Assembly (NCBI GenBank): GCA_029240075.1
Contig: JARBTQ010000001.1
Location: 1-64,000 of the forward strand
Origin: Chlamydiales bacterium
GTDB lineage: Bacteria; Chlamydiota; Chlamydiia; Chlamydiales; JARBTQ01
Length of the DNA: 64,000 nt
Direction of reading: 5' to 3'
The position numbers were made by a program, and so were the translations under genes. Shown here one piece after another: positions 20,355-28,715 of this stretch; position 1 is the stretch's first letter, and the number at the start of each line of letters is the position of its first letter. The notes beneath the pieces are model-generated. The model had not been told where the DNA came from. It saw only the letters and a list, made by a program, of their open reading frames with translations, and made no database searches.

Positions 20355-21908
20355 TTGAATATGCTTATAGAAAGAACATCCACACTCTCTAACCCATTAG
20401 AACAAGCTTTAATCCAGAATAGTCCTGTAAACTCAAATTTATCCCGCTTTATTTATGAAGTAGTAGTAGATCAGCAGATCCCTAATCAGAAAAAATGGAA
20501 GCAAGTAGCCAAAATAATTGGTTATACTTTTGCATGCACTATTGGGTATGGCACTTGTATTCCATTCATCAATTCCTCTTTAGCTTATGATAAGGATCAT
20601 ACTTTAAGGAGTAAGTCTTTAGCTTATATTGGAGCGGTTGGTTCATTTGCTGCTTTTGGAACAGCAGCTACTTGGGGCTTAGCAAATATGGTAAATGAGA
20701 GCCTACGCTCTAGGTCTGAACTAGAAGAAAAGCTCAGCACTAAATCCTCCTCTATACTCTTACGCGTTATTCATATTGGCTCTAGTATCATTTTCGGAGT
20801 TGCCGCCAGAATTCCTGCGGGAGAGGTAGCTCTAAAATTTAATGGAAATGTTCCTTTAGCGATCGCTTGTATATTGGGAGAAGCAGGAGTACCTATTTAT
20901 TCAATGTACTGCTTATTGAATGAAATCAGTAATGTACTAGCAAAAAAATTGAGGAAGCAAAAAAACTTCGATAAACAATTTGAAAGACAATTGCTATTGG
21001 TTAAAAATAAAATATGTTCTAGTATTCAAACTTCGATTACACAGGGAATTAAATTACCTTTAAATGAGCGGCAAAGGCATTTTCAGTGCTTTTATTCTGC
21101 AAAACAAATTAAAGGAAATACCACTATCAATAGCCTAGTAAAGGAATTACTGGCTTTTCACCTTTCGGATACAATCCAACCCTTTAGACAGCGATATAGA
21201 ATGTCCTCTAACTTAAAGAGGTTTATTCAAATTATGATGTTAGTTCCAGGGACTTTTTTGCTACTTGAAAACGCACTAATGACTGATGAAGCTTGCCGTT
21301 CACTTTCTCATAATCTAGCTATAAGGATTACGACAGTAGCTCTAGCCGTTTTACCAATGATTTGGGTCTCTTTAAAGGTTCCTGGGATGGCTGTAGTTAA
21401 TATGATGGAGCAATTCTTTGGCCTATGTGGATTTGAAAGATCTGAAAGCTTTGCAGAGAGTTTCTATCCTAAATTATACAAGTCACTAAAGCTTCTATCA
21501 ATTTGTATAGCTGTAATGCCTTTTGCTGAAATTGATGCTGTAGCAGAGCAGTATGCTTCCTGGAATACAACTTATGGAAAACTATTTATAGCTTCAAATA
21601 TTGTTGCTCTAACACTTTTAATAATAAACGCCGCTAATGATCTTATTGAAAATGCCATTCAAAAATTTGCCGGTAGCCAATGGGCTGATCGAGAAATACG
21701 AGAGGCTTTAGTATTTAAGCAAAGGTTAGAACAACTTCAATCAGCTATCTTACAAAGTTCTCCAGTGGAGTTCGCTAAATTTGTACAGGGTTCTATAAGT
21801 TGCGATGAGGAATTAAAGTCTAGCCTTTTAAAAGGAGTTCTAAGCAAAGATGAGCTCTCAGAATACATTGAAAACCACTTAAATGAGACAACTTCTCTAC
21901 TAGCTTAG
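20355..21908 (+). CDS. hypothetical multi-TM membrane protein
   Basis: 517 aa ORF with several hydrophobic segments; no family recognised. Ends 30 bp before the methyltransferase. Confidence 0.7.
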   Translation: MNMLIERTSTLSNPLEQALIQNSPVNSNLSRFIYEVVVDQQIPNQKKWKQVAKIIGYTFACTIGYGTCIPFINSSLAYDKDHTLRSKSLAYIGAVGSFAAFGTAATWGLANMVNESLRSRSELEEKLSTKSSSILLRVIHIGSSIIFGVAARIPAGEVALKFNGNVPLAIACILGEAGVPIYSMYCLLNEISNVLAKKLRKQKNFDKQFERQLLLVKNKICSSIQTSITQGIKLPLNERQRHFQCFYSAKQIKGNTTINSLVKELLAFHLSDTIQPFRQRYRMSSNLKRFIQIMMLVPGTFLLLENALMTDEACRSLSHNLAIRITTVALAVLPMIWVSLKVPGMAVVNMMEQFFGLCGFERSESFAESFYPKLYKSLKLLSICIAVMPFAEIDAVAEQYASWNTTYGKLFIASNIVALTLLIINAANDLIENAIQKFAGSQWADREIREALVFKQRLEQLQSAILQSSPVEFAKFVQGSISCDEELKSSLLKGVLSKDELSEYIENHLNETTSLLA

Positions 21909-21938
21909 AAAATTGAGAAGAACAAAAAAAGGTGCAAT

Positions 21939-22763
21939 ATGATAGATGGTAGCTACGAAAATGCAAATCGTAATTTTTGGGATGAACTAGCTGATCTGCA
22001 TTTTAGTTCCAAGTACTACGACGTTAATTTGTTTAAAAAGAATAGATGTTCCCTCTTATCAATTGAAAAAGAGGAACTAGGGAGTATTTGTGGTAAAAAG
22101 CTTTTACATCTTCAATGTCACTTTGGAATGGATTCTCTTTCTTTAACACAATTAGGAGCTAATGTGACAGCAGCCGATTTTTCAGAAAGGGCTATTTCAT
22201 TGGCAAAGCGACTTAGTTTAGAAATGAATATAGATGCAAAATTCATCCTTTCTTCTGTAGAGGAATTACCAAAAAATCTTGAGGGAAAGTTTGATATTAT
22301 CTTTACATCTTATGGTGTTTTAACATGGTTAGAAAGTTTGCAAAAATGGGCCAAGACAATCAGCCATTTTTTAAAAAAAGGTGGATTTTTTTACATTATT
22401 GATGAACACCCATTTGCAAGAACATTCTCCAACCCTACTATAGATGGAGTTAATATAGGACCAACTCCAACCTTTCCCTATGCCTCCTCAGGAACTCCTT
22501 ATCAAGCCAATTACAAGCACTCTTATGCAGATTCTAAAAGTGAGATAAGACATCAAAACCAGTACATTTGGCCACATAGCATGGCTGAAATTATTAATAG
22601 TTTAGTGATGAGTGGATTGGAGATAACGTTCTTACATGAATTCCATAAGAGCTTTTATCCTATGTTTGCAAACATGCAACAAGATAAAGAAGGGTGGTGG
22701 CATTTAAAACAATATGCAGAAGTCATTCCTTTAGTATTTTCACTTAAGGCTTATAAAAAGTAA
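21939..22763 (+). CDS. class I SAM-dependent methyltransferase
   Basis: 274 aa; SAM-binding motif KLLHLQCHFGMDSLSLTQLGANVTAADFSERAI, and FDIIFTSYGVLTWL. Confidence 0.85.
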   Translation: MIDGSYENANRNFWDELADLHFSSKYYDVNLFKKNRCSLLSIEKEELGSICGKKLLHLQCHFGMDSLSLTQLGANVTAADFSERAISLAKRLSLEMNIDAKFILSSVEELPKNLEGKFDIIFTSYGVLTWLESLQKWAKTISHFLKKGGFFYIIDEHPFARTFSNPTIDGVNIGPTPTFPYASSGTPYQANYKHSYADSKSEIRHQNQYIWPHSMAEIINSLVMSGLEITFLHEFHKSFYPMFANMQQDKEGWWHLKQYAEVIPLVFSLKAYKK

Positions 22764-22841
22764 CCTTTAAATCAGAAAAAACCACCTAAAAATACATCTA
22801 AAACACCTCTATATTAAATATTAGATTAGGAAATCTCTAGC

Positions 22842-24551
22842 ATGAAAAAAGATTTGGTCGTAGCGATTAATTGCCCTGTATTAGCAGATGGTACATTCAC
22901 ATATGATGGTAATATAGCTCTATTTAAAAATGGATGCCTTACTCTTGCTTTGGCAGAAGAACGGATATCTAGAAAAAAATATGATGGTCATTTCCAAAAA
23001 AGCTTTGAATTTGCACTAACTCGCATGGGAGCTTCCCTGCTAGATATAGAAGCGATAGCTTTGTGTAGCTTTGGGCAACCACTGCTTAATGATAATAGTT
23101 TTGAAGGGTCATTAAAAGCAGCAGTTCAAAATTTTATTGATCAAAACATACCTATTCATTATTTAACGTCGCATCATGAAGCTCATGCTCTAGCTGCAGC
23201 GTCTCAATGCCCATTTGAAGAAGCTATTATAGTTGTAGTCGATCATACTGGCAATCTTTTAAGCCCTTTAAGGTCCCTAAAGTTAGAAGATAATAGCGCA
23301 GAACAAACTAGCTATTATTTATTACGCAATAAACAATTGACCTTGATTGCTAGAGATCATGATCAACCTAGAGATGCTGGATATGGAAGGGCGTATGGGG
23401 ATATTACTTGTTATTTAGGATTTGAAAGCTATCGAGAGTCAGGAAAGACAATGGGATTAGCAGCTTTTGGTAATCCTAATATACTTTCCAACTACGGTCT
23501 ATATCGACAAGCTCCAGATGGAAGCATGATAACTGATTTAGTTGAAATTGGTTACTGTGAAGATGATACTAAGGATATTGCTCAATGGTTTGCTAACCAT
23601 GGTCTGAAGATACCTCCTCGCAGATCATCCAAAGCTACAATTCGTCCTTTTGACATGCATTTGGCTGCTTGGATACAAGACCAAATGCAAAACTCCATTA
23701 AAAATAGACTTAAATTACTCTTGGACAAATATGGAATAAATAATGTTTGTATGTCAGGAGGTGTCGCTATGAATTCTGTGCTTAATAGTTATTTAGAATC
23801 ATCGTTAGATATTTGTATTTACATTCCCCCTTCCCCTGGAGATGCCGGAATTGCTATAGGAGCAGGAGCCTCTTATTTTCTAAAGAGGAACAAAGAAATC
23901 CCTTTTTTTGGTTCGAATCCCTATTTAGGACCTCTTTACACTCAGAAAGAAATTCAAAATGCTATCAGTGAAATTGGGCAAGGACTGATTGTTAACTATT
24001 ATTATAATATTACTGATGTAACCGCCCAAGCTTTAAATTCTGGAAAAATTGTAGGGTGGTTTCAAGGGTGTAGCGAATATGGCCCCCGAGCTCTAGGGAA
24101 TAGAAGTATATTAGCGTCTCCTCGCAATAGTTGGACGAAAGAAATATTGAATAGTCAGGTTAAGCTGAGAGAATGGTTTAGACCATATGCACCTGCAGCT
24201 CAAATAGAGCATGCTTCAATTTACTTCAAAGGGAAAGCAGAAGATCCCTATATGATGAAAACGGCCTTCGTTACAGAAAAAGCTTACACAGATATTCCTG
24301 CTTGTATCCATGCTGATGGAAGTGCCCGCCTGCAAACTGTTACAAAAGAATCAAATCCTCTATTCTATGAATTAATCGGTAGCTTTGCAAAATTATCTGG
24401 TATTCCTGTTATTCTAAATACAAGTTTTAATTTAGCTGGTATGCCTATTGTAGAGCATCCAAAAGATGCTATTGATTGCTTTAAACAGTCGATAGGTATT
24501 GATCTTTTAGTTATAGGAAATTACGTCTTAACTAAGGAACAATCTTTATAA
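22842..24551 (+). CDS. carbamoyltransferase (NodU/CmcH/TobZ family)
   Basis: 569 aa; N-terminal HHEAHALAAASQCPF, VCMSGGVAMNSVLN, and C-terminal GWFQGCSEYGPRALGNRSILASPR...REWFRPYAPA typical of the family. Confidence 0.9.
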   Translation: MKKDLVVAINCPVLADGTFTYDGNIALFKNGCLTLALAEERISRKKYDGHFQKSFEFALTRMGASLLDIEAIALCSFGQPLLNDNSFEGSLKAAVQNFIDQNIPIHYLTSHHEAHALAAASQCPFEEAIIVVVDHTGNLLSPLRSLKLEDNSAEQTSYYLLRNKQLTLIARDHDQPRDAGYGRAYGDITCYLGFESYRESGKTMGLAAFGNPNILSNYGLYRQAPDGSMITDLVEIGYCEDDTKDIAQWFANHGLKIPPRRSSKATIRPFDMHLAAWIQDQMQNSIKNRLKLLLDKYGINNVCMSGGVAMNSVLNSYLESSLDICIYIPPSPGDAGIAIGAGASYFLKRNKEIPFFGSNPYLGPLYTQKEIQNAISEIGQGLIVNYYYNITDVTAQALNSGKIVGWFQGCSEYGPRALGNRSILASPRNSWTKEILNSQVKLREWFRPYAPAAQIEHASIYFKGKAEDPYMMKTAFVTEKAYTDIPACIHADGSARLQTVTKESNPLFYELIGSFAKLSGIPVILNTSFNLAGMPIVEHPKDAIDCFKQSIGIDLLVIGNYVLTKEQSL

Positions 24552-24583
24552 ACAATTTTTAGGCATCAAAGATTAGTACACAT

Positions 24584-26134
24584 ATGAATAAAAAAAATAT
24601 TTTATTGATTGGTTTTGGCCCACATTCAAAAAGGATTTACTACCCAGTAATCTGTAGGTTTGCAGAAGAAATGGATTTTAATTTAGCTATGGTTGTTGAA
24701 TTAGAAGAGAAAAGGGAAGATATCTATGAATATTTCAAATCAAATAAACCTCCATTTGAATTATGTTTTATCCCCCCTGAATATCAAACTTTTGATAAGT
24801 TGCACCCTATAATAGAGTCCAAGCTCGATTTGGCTATTCAAACCTATAAAATAGATGGGGTCATTATCGCAACAGAACCATTAGTACATATGATGTATGC
24901 TAAATGGGCTCTTAAAAGTCGTTTATCAATCTTAATGGATAAACCTATATCTACTTATCAAAATATTTCCACAGATATAAAGCTAGCTAAAAAGCTTCTT
25001 TCTGATTTTGAAGAGTTAAAAACGCTTTATTTAGATGCTAAAAAAGACAGCCCTTTGTTGAGCTTTTCTTTAATGGCTCAGAGGAGATTCCAAACATCTT
25101 TTCAATTAATTAAACAATTTATAAATACATGTACAGAAAAGACAAATTGCCCTGTAACATCTATACAAAGTTACCATTCAGATGGACAATGGAGAATGCC
25201 TACTGAAATAGTTGATCAACTTTATCATCCTTATATGCAGGGGTATGGAAAATGCTCGCATAGCGGATATCATTACTTTGATATAGTCCCTTTTTTGCTT
25301 GAAGCTGGGTTAAAGGGGGAAAAATACTACGATAATTTAGAGATCAATACGACCTTTACCCGTCCTTTAGATCTACTAGAACAATTGAGTTTGGAAGATT
25401 ATGAAAATTTGTTTGGAAGTACTGAATTCCAAAAACACAATAAATATAGCAGAAATCAACTTGAAGCAATTATGACTCATTTTGGAGAAGTAGATGCCTT
25501 TACAAATATAGCATTCAAAAAAGGTTCTAAGATCATGACCTTAGCATCAATTAACTTACTCCATAATGGATTTGGAAAAAGAGATTGGGTTACAGCTAGG
25601 GGTAGGGATTTATACCGAGGAAATGGCCGTGTGGGACATGAAGCTCATATAATTCAACAAGGGCCATTTCAAGCTATTTACTTCCAATCTTACAAATCAA
25701 AATCTTTTAACAATATAGATGAACAGATGCTTCATTCCGATATGGAAGTGGGTAGTGAAAGCCATTTGCAGATTTATGTTTTCAGAAATAGCAGTATGAT
25801 TGGGGGAAAAGAGGTTGAAGTTTTTAATATAAAAGAATTAGATCGACTAGGAAACAGGGCGCCAGGTTTGGATGGAAAAGCAAAAACACAAGCTATCTTA
25901 GAATTTATCCAGGCTTTACATGGTTTAAAAACTAGTGAAGAAATGACTTCCGATTTTTTAACTCACGAAGCTGCTTCTGTGATTATTTCTGGTATTTATC
26001 AATCAGCAGCAATGCGAGATAGCAATCAAAATGCTTGTATAAATCTACCTTACCAGACTCGTTCATTTAAGGGAGCTCCTATGAGATGCTTTGAGGTTTT
26101 ACAAAATGAGAATATTTTTGCTGCTTCATTCTAA
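24584..26134 (+). CDS. Gfo/Idh/MocA-like NAD(P)-dependent oxidoreductase
   Basis: 516 aa; N-terminal Rossmann start (NILLIGFGPHSKRIYYPVI), MDKPIS (EKP-like) motif, GYHYFDIVPFLL (GxHxxD-like) motif. Confidence 0.7.
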   Translation: MNKKNILLIGFGPHSKRIYYPVICRFAEEMDFNLAMVVELEEKREDIYEYFKSNKPPFELCFIPPEYQTFDKLHPIIESKLDLAIQTYKIDGVIIATEPLVHMMYAKWALKSRLSILMDKPISTYQNISTDIKLAKKLLSDFEELKTLYLDAKKDSPLLSFSLMAQRRFQTSFQLIKQFINTCTEKTNCPVTSIQSYHSDGQWRMPTEIVDQLYHPYMQGYGKCSHSGYHYFDIVPFLLEAGLKGEKYYDNLEINTTFTRPLDLLEQLSLEDYENLFGSTEFQKHNKYSRNQLEAIMTHFGEVDAFTNIAFKKGSKIMTLASINLLHNGFGKRDWVTARGRDLYRGNGRVGHEAHIIQQGPFQAIYFQSYKSKSFNNIDEQMLHSDMEVGSESHLQIYVFRNSSMIGGKEVEVFNIKELDRLGNRAPGLDGKAKTQAILEFIQALHGLKTSEEMTSDFLTHEAASVIISGIYQSAAMRDSNQNACINLPYQTRSFKGAPMRCFEVLQNENIFAASF

Positions 26135-26153
26135 ACCTTAGGATTAAATAAAA

Positions 26154-27536
26154 ATGTTGCCCCAAACTTGTGTAGAACCCTATGCCATCAAAATGGTGGA
26201 ACATATCAAAAATTCTAACTTAGAAGATCGTTCTAAATGGATAGAGGAAGCAAACTATAATCTCTTTCGTTTGAAAAGCGATCAGGTCTTTATAGATTTG
26301 TTAACAGATTCAGGCACTACAGCAATGAGTGACCAGCAGTGGGCTAAAATGATTTTAGCTACCGAGAGTTATGCAGGATCAAATGCTTACTATGAATTAC
26401 AAAATGTAGTCCATTCTATATTTCAAATGCCCTATTTCTTGCCTGCTCATCAAGGTCGTGCTGCTGAGCATATTCTATTTTCCGTACTGGTTAATAACGG
26501 AGATTTGATACCAGGTAATACCCATTTCGATACGACTAAAGGATTGATTGAATGCCGAGGAGGCCAGGTCATTGACTGTACGATTAAGGAAGGCTTTGAC
26601 CCTACAGAAAACCATCCCTTTAAAGGAAATATTGATTTAGACGTATTGGAAGAGCACTTAAAAATACATTCTAGCAAAATTCCCTTTATTCTTTTGACTA
26701 TCACCTGTAATTCAATTGGTGGGCATCCAGTATCTATGGAAAATATTCGGCGTACTTCAGAACTATGCTCTAAATATGAAAAACTTCTATTCTTTGATGC
26801 TGCTCGTTTTGCAGAAAATGCTTATTTTATCAAAACTAGGGAAGCCTGTTATCAACATAAATCTATTCCAGAAATTATAGGAGAAATGTTTGCTTATGTA
26901 GATGGGTTTATGATGAGTGGTAAAAAAGATGGCCTGGTCAATATGGGAGGATTAATTGGTTTAAAAAACGAGCAAATCTTCCAGCAAGCCTGTATCTTTA
27001 CAGCTAGATATGAGGGTTTTTTGACCTATGGTGGGCTTGCAGCTCGGGATCTTGCAGCCCTTGCACAAGGATTAGTAGAGAGTACAGATTTTTACTATTT
27101 AGAGTCTCGAATAGAACAAGTAGCCTATCTAGGGAAACAATTAAAACTCTTTGGTATTCCTATTTATGAACCATTTGGAGGGCATGCTATTTTTATTGAT
27201 GCAAAAAAGGTTTACCCCCATATAGCCCCTTCCGAATATCCTGCTCAAGTTTTAGCTATAGAACTTTATCGAAAGTCTGGGATAAGGAGTGTAGGTATTG
27301 GAACATTAATGCTTGACCGAGACGCCGCAACGCAAGAAGAGAGATTCTCTAAGGTAGAACTAGTACGGTTGGCAATTCCTAGGCGTAGATATACATATAG
27401 TCATTTAAATTATATTTCAGAAGCAGTTAAGACTACATATAACTGTGCAAGTATGGTTAAAAGAGGGTTTAAAATAACAAAAGAAACGCCGATATTACGC
27501 TACTGTAATGTTGAGCTTTCACCTATCTCATATTAG
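26154..27536 (+). CDS. beta-eliminating lyase, tryptophanase/tyrosine phenol-lyase family
   Basis: 460 aa; IDLLTDSGTTAMSDQQWA, PTHQGR-like PAHQGRAAE, PLP-Lys motif MMSGKKDGLVNMGG, YEGFLTYGGLAARDL. Confidence 0.9.
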   Translation: MLPQTCVEPYAIKMVEHIKNSNLEDRSKWIEEANYNLFRLKSDQVFIDLLTDSGTTAMSDQQWAKMILATESYAGSNAYYELQNVVHSIFQMPYFLPAHQGRAAEHILFSVLVNNGDLIPGNTHFDTTKGLIECRGGQVIDCTIKEGFDPTENHPFKGNIDLDVLEEHLKIHSSKIPFILLTITCNSIGGHPVSMENIRRTSELCSKYEKLLFFDAARFAENAYFIKTREACYQHKSIPEIIGEMFAYVDGFMMSGKKDGLVNMGGLIGLKNEQIFQQACIFTARYEGFLTYGGLAARDLAALAQGLVESTDFYYLESRIEQVAYLGKQLKLFGIPIYEPFGGHAIFIDAKKVYPHIAPSEYPAQVLAIELYRKSGIRSVGIGTLMLDRDAATQEERFSKVELVRLAIPRRRYTYSHLNYISEAVKTTYNCASMVKRGFKITKETPILRYCNVELSPISY

Positions 27537-27547
27537 ACCGAAGCATA

Positions 27548-28696
27548 TTGATAATTATGAAAAAGGAAAAAGCTATATTAGTATTACAAAATGGAACAGT
27601 TTTTCATGGGATATCTGTAGGTAAAGAAGGAATAGTTTGCGGAGAGGTTGTATTTAATACCTCTATGACAGGGTACCAAGAAGTATTAACTGATCCTTCA
27701 TATGCAGGTCAGATAATTGCCTTTACTAGTCCCCATATAGGCAACGTAGGTATCAATAAGGAAGACATGGAATCAAGTCAACCTTGGCTATCGGGACTTA
27801 TAGTCAGGGAGATGTCTCAAATTTACAGCAATTGGCGAGGAGCGCAATCCTTACAGGACTTTTTAATTCAATATGGAGTAGTTGGAATTACTGGTATAGA
27901 TACACGTAAATTAACACATATTTTGAGAGATAGTGGTGTACAGAATGGTTGTATTATGAATGCAAATATTGACGAAAAGATAGCTTTAGATCTAGCTCGG
28001 GCATCCCCTAAGATAGAGAATGGCAATTGGATACAACAAGTCTCGACTAAGCAAACGTATAATTGGAATATGCAGGACAATTTTTTTAGTGATTATCTTA
28101 AAAAAAAGACCAAAACGAATCATCAAAAACACATTATCGTCTATGACTGTGGTGTGAAATATAGTATCTTGCAATTTTTTGCCTCCAGAAACTGTAAGAT
28201 CACAGTAGTGCCGGCATTAACAGATGTAGATGAAGTATTAAAACTTAATCCAGATGGCATTGTCTTATCAAACGGTCCCGGTGACCCTAGATTTGCTAGT
28301 GAATTGGTAACTATTGTTAAAAAGCTTCTTTTCACTAATTTACCAATTTTAGGAGTTTGCTTAGGTTGCCAACTTATAGGGATAGCTTTAGGATGCTCTA
28401 TTGAAAAACTTAAATTTGGACACCATGGAACTAATCACCCTGTATGGGATATGGTTTCTAAAAAAGTCGTTATTAGTAGCCAAAACCACAACTATGCCGT
28501 ACTAGAAAGTTCCTTGCCTGAAAATTACTCCCCTACACACCGTTCTGCAATTGATCAAACGTTACAAGGGTTTAAGAGTAAAGATGGAAAAGTTATTGCT
28601 TTTCAGGGCCATCCGGAAGGAAATTCAGGCCCTAGTGATCTAGATTATATCTTTGATGAATTCATACTTAAGCTTTCCAACCGCTATGTAAAATAA
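27548..28696 (+). CDS. carA: carbamoyl-phosphate synthase small subunit
   Basis: 382 aa; N-terminal VVFNTSMTGYQEVLTDPSYAGQI; glutaminase nucleophile LGVCLGCQLIG; FGHHGTNHPV; FQGHPEGNSGP. Start may be the ATG at 27557. Confidence 0.95.
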   Translation: MIIMKKEKAILVLQNGTVFHGISVGKEGIVCGEVVFNTSMTGYQEVLTDPSYAGQIIAFTSPHIGNVGINKEDMESSQPWLSGLIVREMSQIYSNWRGAQSLQDFLIQYGVVGITGIDTRKLTHILRDSGVQNGCIMNANIDEKIALDLARASPKIENGNWIQQVSTKQTYNWNMQDNFFSDYLKKKTKTNHQKHIIVYDCGVKYSILQFFASRNCKITVVPALTDVDEVLKLNPDGIVLSNGPGDPRFASELVTIVKKLLFTNLPILGVCLGCQLIGIALGCSIEKLKFGHHGTNHPVWDMVSKKVVISSQNHNYAVLESSLPENYSPTHRSAIDQTLQGFKSKDGKVIAFQGHPEGNSGPSDLDYIFDEFILKLSNRYVK

Positions 28697-28715
28697 TTGG
28701 AGATTACGGAGAAAT

